Positions 18,060-26,577 of a stretch of 35,461 nt of DNA are shown piece by piece; the first letter of the stretch is position 1; the number at the start of each line of letters is the position of its first letter. Where the stretch lies: assembly GCA_919902445.1 (NCBI GenBank), contig CAKKQZ010000029.1:1-35461 (forward strand), in the 5' to 3' direction. The notes under the pieces were generated by a model, which was given only the letters and a program-made list of their open reading frames with translations, ran no database searches and had not been told where the DNA came from. Source of the DNA: Omnitrophica bacterium GWA2_41_15 (GTDB lineage: Bacteria; Omnitrophota; Gorgyraeia; Gygaellales; Profunditerraquicolaceae). A program made the position numbers and the translations under genes.

Positions 18060-19862
18060 TTTTTTCTTATTTTTAGAGACTGCGGCTTGCGAAGTGATAT
18101 TCACTGCCGCGGGGCTGCTAAACCTCTGTTCCAATTTTGCGATTTCCGCTTCGGTAAATTCACCTTCTTTTACTATATGCGCGGTGATAAATATTAAAAG
18201 GTCAACCTTTTGGGTATCAAATATCTCCCTTTTAAAAAGATTCCCTAAAATAGGAATTTTGCCTAAAAAAGGGATTCCGATTGTTTCTTTACTTTTTACG
18301 TCTTTAATCAAGCCGCCTAACACAATAGTTTCTCCGTCTTTCATCAATATCTGCGTCTGGGCTTCACGCACGTCAATTACGGGATAGTTTACCGTGCTGG
18401 TAATTGCGCTTGAGCCGGTACCTGCAACATTTGTAGCAGTGACATTTGAACTAGAAGAGGTAACGCTTGGATGGACAATCATATTTATGTAGCCTTCTTC
18501 GCTGACCTGCGGCACGACATTAAGCCGGATACCTATCTCCTGATAATAATCCAAGCTCTGTGTCTGCGTCGGTCCGGTAGTAGTACTGCCCGCAGTCACG
18601 GAAGATGTCAATATGGGGGTATGAAAACCCACCAAGATGGATGCCTCCTGGTTATCCAGGGTTAGAATCCTGGGAGCTGAAAGCGTATTTGTATGGGCAT
18701 CCTCTTCCAAGGCGTGCAAAATTACCTCAAATTGAGTGCCTCCCAGCTTTTTAAATAATATTTCCATCCCTGCCTTGTAAGGATATGTCCCGGGAAAAGT
18801 AGTAGTTCCTTCGATAGGGTTGAATTTACCGGGTGTAAATTCAGACGCGAGATTCCTCCCTGCCAGGGTTTTGGTATTTTTTGCGTTCAGGCCTATATCT
18901 GTAGGTGCTGTAGTTGACCCTGAAGCGCCACCCGTACCGCTACCCCAGTCAAAACCGATATCCTTTAACCTATCCAGGTTAACCTCCATAATCTTTGTTT
19001 CAATCAATACCTGTTTTGGTTTTTTATCTACCTGCGGAAGGATAACGTTGCGTATGCTATCCAGTGAAGCCGTAGTATCGGTGATAATCAAGGTTTTGGA
19101 TTTAATCGAGGGTTGAAATTCTGCTTTTTTAGAAACAACGTCTCCTGCAGCATTTCTTTCAATGGAAATTGTTTCTCCTTTTATCGCATCTTGCTGTTCA
19201 CCTTGTAATGCAGTACTCGTAGTCGTTTCTTTTCCTATCTTAAATGTGCCAAACTGCCATCCTTTCTGGCCGCGTGCATACAATACTGAAATTTTACCCC
19301 GCGGAGAAAGTAAAGGTATAAGGATCTTCTGGGCATCCTGCGCATCCAAAAACTTAAGGGTAAAAATTTCCGTCTGCAGCGACTCCTCAGCCGCTATTTT
19401 AGAGATATTCTCAAGCTTCGTAACTAAAATAATATTCCCCTGTTTCTGATAAGCAAATCCGTATGTTTTTAAAATCATGTCTAATGCCGTATCCCAGGGT
19501 ACATCCATAAGCCGGATAGTAACATTCCCCACTACATCGGGAGTAGTAACAATGTTTACTCCGGATTTATAGGAAATAATCTTAAGTACGTTTTGTATAT
19601 CGGCTTCCTTGAAATCCAGAGTAACATTTGTGGCTGCTAAAAAATTTTCCGTATTTTCTGCGCCTTCCTTAGCCTCTTCAACCGGTTGCTCTTTTGGCTT
19701 TTCAACTAAAGGCGCGGGTTCCCGTTGTAACGGCTTAACCGAAGACGGCTTTTCATCTGTTAGCGCCTGCTTATTATTATTCTGGGCTAATGAATAAGAA
19801 TAAGGAATAAGCATAATTAAGGAAACAAAGATTAAAAAATTAATCTTTCTTAAGCTTTTCAC
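18057..19862 (-). CDS. pilQ: Type IV pilus secretin
   Basis: N-terminal NVTLDFKEADIQNVLKIISYKSGVNIVTTPDVVGNVTIRLMDVPWDTALDMIL (STN-like); secretin core VVPQVSEEGYINMIVHPSV..; GETIVLGGLIKDVKSKETIGIPFLGKIPILGNLFK. Confidence 0.95.
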   Translation of the reverse strand: MKSLRKINFLIFVSLIMLIPYSYSLAQNNNKQALTDEKPSSVKPLQREPAPLVEKPKEQPVEEAKEGAENTENFLAATNVTLDFKEADIQNVLKIISYKSGVNIVTTPDVVGNVTIRLMDVPWDTALDMILKTYGFAYQKQGNIILVTKLENISKIAAEESLQTEIFTLKFLDAQDAQKILIPLLSPRGKISVLYARGQKGWQFGTFKIGKETTTSTALQGEQQDAIKGETISIERNAAGDVVSKKAEFQPSIKSKTLIITDTTASLDSIRNVILPQVDKKPKQVLIETKIMEVNLDRLKDIGFDWGSGTGGASGSTTAPTDIGLNAKNTKTLAGRNLASEFTPGKFNPIEGTTTFPGTYPYKAGMEILFKKLGGTQFEVILHALEEDAHTNTLSAPRILTLDNQEASILVGFHTPILTSSVTAGSTTTGPTQTQSLDYYQEIGIRLNVVPQVSEEGYINMIVHPSVTSSSSNVTATNVAGTGSSAITSTVNYPVIDVREAQTQILMKDGETIVLGGLIKDVKSKETIGIPFLGKIPILGNLFKREIFDTQKVDLLIFITAHIVKEGEFTEAEIAKLEQRFSSPAAVNITSQAAVSKNKKK

Positions 19863-20212
19863 TCCCCCTCCTTTTTTAGGTCAACTTCCACAACTTGGCC
19901 CTCTTTAATAAAAATAACCCTGTTTTCTTCTACTCTTAAAACCTGGTAGCCTCCCACCGCATCACCGACACCGGCGACAGAGCCGTTAACTATTGCGAAA
20001 GAACGGCCATACTTGTCGTATATTATGCCTTCAATAATTAAATCCCCTTTCGCTTCCTCCTTATCCAGTTTCATAAGCCGGCCATCTTGAGTAATCAAAG
20101 GGATGAAGGGGTTGCGTTTTCCTTTAGGGCCGTAGATAAATCCTTCTTGCGCAAAGGTAATATTGCACAATGCGAGGAAAACACATGAGAGGATAATTTT
20201 ATTTTTTAACAT
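19859..20212 (-). CDS. pilP: PilP-like pilus assembly lipoprotein/periplasmic protein
   Basis: 117 aa with a signal-like N-terminus, FIYGPKGKRNPFIPLI, and synteny between pilO and pilQ. Confidence 0.75.
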   Translation of the reverse strand: MLKNKIILSCVFLALCNITFAQEGFIYGPKGKRNPFIPLITQDGRLMKLDKEEAKGDLIIEGIIYDKYGRSFAIVNGSVAGVGDAVGGYQVLRVEENRVIFIKEGQVVEVDLKKEGE

Positions 20213-20813
20213 AGACCCTTAGTACCAGGTTGACTTTCTGCTTAAAATATTCACCAGCACCGGAGGATATCTTCATGCTCTGCACAGCAATAAAAGACTG
20301 GGCGCCCTCAATGTCATTTATGAATTTTCCGAAGTGATGATAATCTCCTGTTAGGTCCAATGTTATTAAAACAGGCTGAAGATTGCCTATCCCGGCAACC
20401 TTATCCTGTTTGGAAGTTTGCGAATCCTTAGAGGGCTTAATCTGTTCGATCTTGACCTCATTCTTATTGGCTATATCGGATAAATCCTGCAGCAGTATAG
20501 CCAGCTGCTCCGATGAAATTATTTTTTTAATCTTTGCTGCGGCTTTTTGAACAGGCTCTATTTGTTTCTTTTTCAATTCCTCCATCTTTGCCGTGTCTTT
20601 TTTGAAGTTATCCAAATCTCTTTTTAATACGGCGATTTTTGGCTCTGTTGTTTTTAGGGCCTGTATTTGGCTTTTAAAAATAAGGCTAAAATCCAAATAG
20701 AGAAAAATTATGCAGATAAGGGCAATCAAAAATATTTTCTTTTTATCCAGCCCCAATCTTTCCAGCGCCTTAAAGGGGATTAATTTTTTTAAAAAAAGCC
20801 CGTTCATTTTCAT
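20199..20813 (-). CDS. pilO: PilO-like pilus assembly protein
   Basis: Single N-terminal TM, coiled coil, LDLTGDYHHFGKFINDIEG near the C-terminus; synteny pilM-N-O-P-Q. Confidence 0.85.
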   Translation of the reverse strand: MKMNGLFLKKLIPFKALERLGLDKKKIFLIALICIIFLYLDFSLIFKSQIQALKTTEPKIAVLKRDLDNFKKDTAKMEELKKKQIEPVQKAAAKIKKIISSEQLAILLQDLSDIANKNEVKIEQIKPSKDSQTSKQDKVAGIGNLQPVLITLDLTGDYHHFGKFINDIEGAQSFIAVQSMKISSGAGEYFKQKVNLVLRVYVKK

Positions 20814-21412
20814 TTCAAAGCCCCCTGCAGAATAAAATCGAATATATCATAGCCTCCGACTGTTTTCTTTTGCACAGAGCTTAATTCAAGGCTACTAAAG
20901 TCCTTGAAAAAGTCAGGGTCATTCTTAAGGTTGGAGATTAATTTATTAATCAAGACCAGCTCCTCTTTCTGCAAGGCCACAACTGTTCCCTGCAATATGA
21001 ATTCCTTTGGCGAAACATTAATTTCATTGTACCATATGCCTGAAGGAAGCCCCAGGCTTAAGAGATTTAATTTTTGCGCCCAATTAATCCTTGATTGAGA
21101 AATCTGCTGTATGGCCTTTGCATCCTCAGAAATTAGCGCGTATTCGGCGTTAAAAACCTCCAGCTCGCTTCTTTGCTGCTCCAAGCCCTGCCATTTATTG
21201 GCCAGCTGCCTTAGCGCGCCGGTTTTAACAAAATACATTAACCCCAAATAAATATGGGTACAAATCAATATGCCTAAGGCCAGCGGAATAAGATAAATAA
21301 AATATTTTACCTTAAAATTAGCCAGCACCGCGCTGATGTCAGCAGCGGTTTTTTTTGTTTTACCCTTATGTTTATCTTTTAGTTCTTCCGGTAACAGGTT
21401 AATTTCTATCAT
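20810..21412 (-). CDS. pilN: PilN-like pilus assembly protein
   Basis: MIEINLLPEELKDK (INLLP motif), single TM, synteny. Confidence 0.87.
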   Translation of the reverse strand: MIEINLLPEELKDKHKGKTKKTAADISAVLANFKVKYFIYLIPLALGILICTHIYLGLMYFVKTGALRQLANKWQGLEQQRSELEVFNAEYALISEDAKAIQQISQSRINWAQKLNLLSLGLPSGIWYNEINVSPKEFILQGTVVALQKEELVLINKLISNLKNDPDFFKDFSSLELSSVQKKTVGGYDIFDFILQGALK

Positions 21413-21417
21413 TTTAT

Positions 21418-22410
21418 TCAGCGTAAGGCCAGGCCCGCAGCAACCGATAATTGTGCGGATAATCCCTTAACTTTTTGCGCGTCAACTTGCGGGGATAAAT
21501 TTATTTTGCTAAAAGGGCTCCAATAAACCACCTCTATCCCCAAAAGATTCGCTAAAATATCTTTTAAGCCGTTAAATAAGCTTGAGCCGCCGCTTAAGAA
21601 AATCCTTGCCACTGTTGAAGCGCCCTGGCTCTCATAGTAATCAAACGAGGTCCTTATTTCGCCTGCCATGCTGGAAAACGCTGCCTCAAGCGCAGCTGCT
21701 ACATTATTCGCCTTTTCTTTTTCGGGATTCAGCTTAAGCGCTTCAGCTGATTTAAAATCTACGCCAAAAATATCCGCAAGTTTCTGGGTGAAATTGTTGC
21801 CTGAAACCTGGATATCGCGGCTTAAACGCGGAATACCCTCCTCAATGATATTTAGGTTAGTCATCGATGCCCCTATATTAACCAAGGCAACCGCCTTATG
21901 TTTTAGATTATCGTCGAGTTCGTAACTAAAATTGAATGCGTTGATTAACGCAAGCGAGTCGATATCTATTACATTTACCCCGATACCTGCATCTTCTAAG
22001 AGTTTCAGGCGCTCCTTTACAAGCTCTTTTTTCACTGCAGCAATAAGAGTGAGCATTTTATTATCCGGTAAGTCACTTTTAAGGATAGAGCCGTCCAAAT
22101 TTATCTCGGAAGTAGAAAATGGGATGTGTTTCTGCGCTTCGTACTTTAAGGCCTGCCTCATCTCCGCCTCGTTCATTTTAGGAAAGTTTATGTATCTAAG
22201 CAGTGTCGCAGCCCCTGAAACCGATATATTTGCGGATTCGATACCCTGCTCACTCTTAATCCGCTTTAACTGCTCGGATAAATTTAATCCTATCGGCTCT
22301 AAAGCAAAAGAAAATAATTCCTGGCTATCTTTAACCAGCCTTAATTTTACCAGTTTTATTGAGTGCGTGCCGATATCAAACCCTACTGAAAATTTTTCTT
22401 TTGCGCTCAT
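21418..22410 (-). CDS. pilM: PilM actin-like pilus assembly ATPase
   Basis: FSVGFDIGTHSIKLVKL; YEAQKHIPFSTSEINLDG; FLSGGSSLFNGLKDILANLLGIEVVYWSPFSKI. Confidence 0.94.
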   Translation of the reverse strand: MSAKEKFSVGFDIGTHSIKLVKLRLVKDSQELFSFALEPIGLNLSEQLKRIKSEQGIESANISVSGAATLLRYINFPKMNEAEMRQALKYEAQKHIPFSTSEINLDGSILKSDLPDNKMLTLIAAVKKELVKERLKLLEDAGIGVNVIDIDSLALINAFNFSYELDDNLKHKAVALVNIGASMTNLNIIEEGIPRLSRDIQVSGNNFTQKLADIFGVDFKSAEALKLNPEKEKANNVAAALEAAFSSMAGEIRTSFDYYESQGASTVARIFLSGGSSLFNGLKDILANLLGIEVVYWSPFSKINLSPQVDAQKVKGLSAQLSVAAGLALR

Positions 22411-22429
22411 GGGATACCCCTCGTGATAA

Positions 22430-22657
22430 TCATTGTAAAAGCGGGCCCCCGGTTTGAACCGGCTCCCTTTCCGGCTCCTCCTTAGAGGAAACTTTATTAT
22501 TTTCGGATGGCGCCCCTATAGTTACAACTGCCGCTTTAGGCGGCTCTAACCTTAGAGACTCTGCCCCGTATTTCTTTATCATAATATTGATGCTGAAAAT
22601 TATTATTGCAAATATACTTACGCCAATGATAAACAAAAACAACATTTTCTTATCCAT
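22430..22657 (-). CDS. Small single-TM protein of the pilus operon, function unknown
   Basis: Probable start MDKKMLFLFIIGVSIFAIIIFSINIMIKK at 22657, just after the upstream stop (TGACATGG), rather than the listed 22711. C-terminal half polar/disordered. Confidence 0.65.
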   Translation of the reverse strand: MDKKMLFLFIIGVSIFAIIIFSINIMIKKYGAESLRLEPPKAAVVTIGAPSENNKVSSKEEPEREPVQTGGPLLQ

Positions 22658-22658
22658 G

Positions 22659-24329
22659 TCAAACCCCTTTATCCTGCCAAACAAGCTTATTATCCAATCC
22701 GCCATTATCAAAAGAGGTAAAATTGGTCAAGTAAGGAAAATAAGGCGGAGCCATTCCCTGTAACATCCGGGCATCGTAAACAAAGTTCCTTCCGTAACCT
22801 GCTCCGGAAACAGTGCCGAATGGCCCGTAAAAATCAGTTATAGCGCCTCCCAGTAATGTAGCAGTCCCACGCGCAGATCCGCTGTTATAATTATCTACAG
22901 TAAATACTCCGTGCGGCGCCATAACTACACCGTGGATATTTATATTATTGGGCGCTGATGTGCCTATCCTAACATTGCCTCCCCATGAAAGTATGCCTAG
23001 CAGGTTATTATAACCTGAAGCGCTCAAGGGGCTTGAGGTATACTCCTGATATTGCACATGGTTGGTAATTACGATATCCCTTTCGCTGGATACGGTAAGG
23101 GCTGTATTTTTCTGCACTGTGCCCGAAAAATTATTTATATTATCCTTTGCGTAAATAAGCGTGCCTATATTGCTTTCTCCGTCTGGTATCCCCTGGTATG
23201 TTTCTGTTACGGAGCCGGTTTGAATTTTTGTCTGGTTATTGGCATAATCAACAGTGACAATCTTTGTAGTTGCCCCCTGGGTGATTGTGTATACAGGATT
23301 ATTATTCGTACCCAAGCCCATACTGACCGAGGAATTACCGACGATATAAACTCCTCCGGTCAGGATTGTGCCGTTATTAGGCACATATATGCCGTTTGAG
23401 CCCGGATTACTCAGCGTGCCCAATGCCTCTTTTTTTAAATCTGCCTGCGAAACAGAGGACTCCAGGTTCATTATATCCGCGCCTCTGGTGAACCCATTAT
23501 CAAAAACAGGCACGTCATTTGGCGGGTTACTATCTGCGTTTAAAAGTATGGTTAATCCGTTGTTATAAAAACGTGCTTTTGTCTCATGCTGCGATGCCTC
23601 CTCAGTAAAATGGCCGGAGGGGTTATTCCTAAAGCTGAACCTGGTATTTGTGGAAACAGGGCCGGTAAAGTTGGTGGTGTTGGTAAACCAGACTGTTGTG
23701 CCTGATGGCGTAGAGTGATGCGAGGTAAAAAGCGCATACTTTGCAAAAGTATCACGGCGCACGGTAAGCGTAAAAACGCCCTGCAATAAACGCGTGCGCT
23801 TTTGTATGTTAGGGGTCTGGCGCGTTATGGTCCCGATAGAATCAATAGTGTATTTATAAGGAAAGAGGTAAATTTCTCCGGATGGATTACTGGGATTACC
23901 GTTTGCCGTCACTATAATTGTTGCGTTATAGTTTCCCGAAACCGCAGTATTTAAATTTAAAGCAGAAACAGCTACTGTTGCCTGGCCTGACGAAACGACA
24001 AATTGAGGCTGCCCTGCGCCGTAGGCATAATCCCTTAAAAGGCCTAATGAATCGTTGTTGGTAACGTAAGCCTTTATCACCGAACCCTGTGTAAAAACAG
24101 ATATATTATTTAATAAGTCAACCCTTATCCGCTTTCTTAATTCCGATACCCCCTGATTAGCCCCGGCTTCAGCAAGCCCCAAAGCCTGCAGGGTGAATTC
24201 CTCTGAGTCCGCCGATTTTTTTTCAGTCATAAGGCTTAAAAAATAAACCCCGGTCAAAACCAGAAGTATGGTCATTACTATCAAAGAAACAACTAAAACT
24301 ACTCCTCTTTTATTTGCCATTTTAATCAT
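22659..24329 (-). CDS. PilX-like large pilus-associated protein with long repeat-rich ectodomain
   Basis: MANKRGVVLVVSLIVMTILLVLTGVYFLSLMTEKKSADSEEFTLQALGLAEAGANQGV is PilX/GspK-like N-terminal organisation, followed by a roughly 500-aa Asn/Gly/Thr-rich probable beta domain. Confidence 0.78.
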   Translation of the reverse strand: MIKMANKRGVVLVVSLIVMTILLVLTGVYFLSLMTEKKSADSEEFTLQALGLAEAGANQGVSELRKRIRVDLLNNISVFTQGSVIKAYVTNNDSLGLLRDYAYGAGQPQFVVSSGQATVAVSALNLNTAVSGNYNATIIVTANGNPSNPSGEIYLFPYKYTIDSIGTITRQTPNIQKRTRLLQGVFTLTVRRDTFAKYALFTSHHSTPSGTTVWFTNTTNFTGPVSTNTRFSFRNNPSGHFTEEASQHETKARFYNNGLTILLNADSNPPNDVPVFDNGFTRGADIMNLESSVSQADLKKEALGTLSNPGSNGIYVPNNGTILTGGVYIVGNSSVSMGLGTNNNPVYTITQGATTKIVTVDYANNQTKIQTGSVTETYQGIPDGESNIGTLIYAKDNINNFSGTVQKNTALTVSSERDIVITNHVQYQEYTSSPLSASGYNNLLGILSWGGNVRIGTSAPNNINIHGVVMAPHGVFTVDNYNSGSARGTATLLGGAITDFYGPFGTVSGAGYGRNFVYDARMLQGMAPPYFPYLTNFTSFDNGGLDNKLVWQDKGV

Positions 24330-24979
24330 TAAAATTCTCCTGATTCAGGCTGCTGGACCTCAGTGTCATCGCTTAAGGCTATGTTGGTATTCCTCAAGCT
24401 GGCCTTTGAGGTTAGGCTGAAACCTTTATCCTCCAGCGTCTGTATGTCTATCTTAACTACCGGGCAATCAGCTGCAACAGTAGAACAGGTATAAGCGCTG
24501 CATCCTGAACAGCCTCCTCCGAAATTAATAGATTGCACCTTGGTGGCAATAACAGCCTCATTCTGCGTCCCTACCTTTTTTAATAACTGGGTTGTGTCCG
24601 AGGGATTAAGTTTAAAGGTGACCTTCTGCAGCATGCTAATATTTCCCTGCTCATCGAATACGGGCTGATAAAAATCGATCCTATTATTTGAGGTTATGGT
24701 TACCGGATAGTTTGTTGCGTTTATAACCCAGTTGGGGTTAGACTGGCGAAGCAACCAATTCATATTATCCATCGCCTTTCTTGCCTCTTGCTGTTCAGTA
24801 ATCTTGTCCCTTCCCGTGCGCCAGCTTTTGTCTGAACTCGTCATAACTACAAGTATAGCGCCAAACAAAAAAGCAAATATCAAAACCACAAACATCATTT
24901 CTACCAAAGTAAAACCCCTCTTCACCCTATACCTAAAATTTGTGTAATGTTTAATGTATAATGCGTAATGTAATCTCAT
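24329..24979 (-). CDS. Type IV prepilin-like protein (PilW/GspJ-like)
   Basis: KRGFTLVEMMFVVLIFAFLFGAILVVM prepilin leader and hydrophobic helix; Cys-rich C-terminal segment GGGCSGCSAYTCSTVAADCP. Confidence 0.88.
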   Translation of the reverse strand: MRLHYALYIKHYTNFRYRVKRGFTLVEMMFVVLIFAFLFGAILVVMTSSDKSWRTGRDKITEQQEARKAMDNMNWLLRQSNPNWVINATNYPVTITSNNRIDFYQPVFDEQGNISMLQKVTFKLNPSDTTQLLKKVGTQNEAVIATKVQSINFGGGCSGCSAYTCSTVAADCPVVKIDIQTLEDKGFSLTSKASLRNTNIALSDDTEVQQPESGEF

Positions 24980-25007
24980 TGCTGTACAACCACTTTAGGA
25001 AGCGGGG

Positions 25008-25490
25008 TCATTTTGCAATTAGCGTAACCAATTCGACAGGGGAATCCAAGCGGCCATTAGCATCGGCATCCTCTCCTGAATTCAATACTCCGTTAAAATT
25101 ACTATCCTCTCCTACTGTCTGAAAACGGCTTTTAAAAGATGCGCTAATCCTTACTCTTTTCAGGTCCGAATAACCGGTATTAGTTACCTCTATAAGGCCT
25201 TTGGCAGTTGATCCGCTAAAACCGTCAAGGTCAAAGGTTGTGTCATTAAGAGCAGAAAGATTATCGAAACCCGTCTTTTTTATTTCTTCCATCTTAGCCT
25301 GAACAGCATTAGTTGTCAGTGTTATATCGCGCGACAAATCAGATAGAAAGAACATATTTATATAAGTTATCAAAATACCGCAAAGGCAAAAGCTGAGCAT
25401 GGTAACTGTTAATAACAACTCAATCAAAGTAAATGCCTTCTTTGAGTGTTTCAGAAGCCAAATTTTGTAACTTATTCTTTTTTGTCGCAT
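25008..25490 (-). CDS. Type IV prepilin-like protein (PilV/GspI-like)
   Basis: KKAFTLIELLLTVTMLSFCLCGILITYINM: leader with Ala at -1 and Glu at +5. Confidence 0.85.
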   Translation of the reverse strand: MRQKRISYKIWLLKHSKKAFTLIELLLTVTMLSFCLCGILITYINMFFLSDLSRDITLTTNAVQAKMEEIKKTGFDNLSALNDTTFDLDGFSGSTAKGLIEVTNTGYSDLKRVRISASFKSRFQTVGEDSNFNGVLNSGEDADANGRLDSPVELVTLIAK

Positions 25491-25885
25491 TCTTCCGATA
25501 CCAGCAGAGCGCCGGTGGTGATAGTAAAGGCAGCGCTTCCAGTTACTTTACATATAGTCGGGGCCGCGGAACAATTGTATCCTGAAGGCTCTAATCTTGA
25601 GCAGCTGTAAGTATAACCCTTTACAGGGGACTGCGTAATGTAATCTATGTCCAGATAGGGAGGTTTTGTTTCGGTTAGGGACTGAAAACTTACCGGGTAT
25701 AAGCCTTTAGAGTCCTTCGCATAATTCTCCAAAGCTGTGGCAATTAACTTAATCGTACCCAGAGCGGAAGATTTATTCTGCGCGGTATTCCTCTCAATGA
25801 CTCTTACGGTGATAACCCTAAGAAGGACTGCTGAAATAGCGATAATAACCATTATGGTTATAAAATTTTTTCCCTTATTATTCAT
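25472..25885 (-). CDS. Prepilin-like protein with atypical leader
   Basis: Body resembles pilins (IKLIATALENYAKDSKGLYPVSFQSLTETKPPYLD...GYTYSC), but the leader reads KGKNFITIMVIIAISAVLLRVITVRV, lacking Gly(-1) and Glu(+5). Confidence 0.75.
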   Translation of the reverse strand: MNNKGKNFITIMVIIAISAVLLRVITVRVIERNTAQNKSSALGTIKLIATALENYAKDSKGLYPVSFQSLTETKPPYLDIDYITQSPVKGYTYSCSRLEPSGYNCSAAPTICKVTGSAAFTITTGALLVSEECDKKE

Positions 25886-26050
25886 TATTATCTTAAATTA
25901 AAAGCCGTAACTATTTATGTCGAATAATGTTAGCATAAAAAGGAAGCCTTCGCAAGAAAAATCTGTAAATAGGCTTTAAAAAAGGCGGGTTAATTTACGC
26001 CGTTAGGGATATAAGCAGGCGGGAGAAAACTATGGTGTATCTCTCGGGGT

Positions 26051-26497
26051 TTACTTAAAAATCTTAAAATCGGTATCTGATGGAGATGGGGTGTCAGTGC
26101 GCCGTAACTGGCCACCGGTGACAATCTGGTAATTATGGTCTGATAGCGCGGGATTTACTGCCATGGCCCGCATGTCATACCCCCCGGGCCCAATAGAGCC
26201 AACCGTATACTGAAAATTTCCGATCTGCCCAATATTGACTAAATCCTGAAAAAGGCAGCCATCAGCAACTAAGAATTCTAAATTGCTTTCTGTTCCCTGG
26301 GCATATACTCCGGAGTGACGCGCGGCGTAAACTTCAAAACCAGTAGCTATCGTATTAAGATTTACCTGAGCATTGGATTCATTGGCCTGCTTCCTGAATT
26401 GGACCCCCTCAACTATTGCCATCGAAACCAGAAGGGCGATAATAGCCAAAACTATCATTATTTCTATTAATGTAAACCCCCTTATATTATTTTTCAT
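26051..26497 (-). CDS. Type IV prepilin
   Basis: NIRGFTLIEIMIVLAIIALLVSMAIVEGVQFRKQANESNAQVNLNTIATGFEVYAARH. Confidence 0.92.
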   Translation of the reverse strand: MKNNIRGFTLIEIMIVLAIIALLVSMAIVEGVQFRKQANESNAQVNLNTIATGFEVYAARHSGVYAQGTESNLEFLVADGCLFQDLVNIGQIGNFQYTVGSIGPGGYDMRAMAVNPALSDHNYQIVTGGQLRRTDTPSPSDTDFKIFK

Positions 26498-26548
26498 ATT
26501 AGTTTTAAGATTGAACCTTAAAGCCTACAGCTTATTACAGTGTTATAG

Positions 26549-26577
26549 ATTTTAACATAAATTTATTATTTTTTCAA
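26549..26577 (-). promoter_or_regulatory. Candidate sigma70 promoter for the prepilin-pilMNOPQ operon
   Basis: Minus strand: TTGAAA (26577-26572), 17-nt spacer, TAAAAT (26554-26549). Overlaps the 3' end of the upstream CDS. Confidence 0.6.

Noticed and set aside
21932-22426. 164-aa plus-strand ORF
   Set aside because: Antisense to pilM; shadow ORF.
22659-24329. Large PilX-like protein considered as a phage tail/adhesin
   Set aside because: The N-terminal helix, small-residue pattern and position between prepilins and pilM fit a pilus-associated PilX/GspK-like protein; no phage genes nearby.
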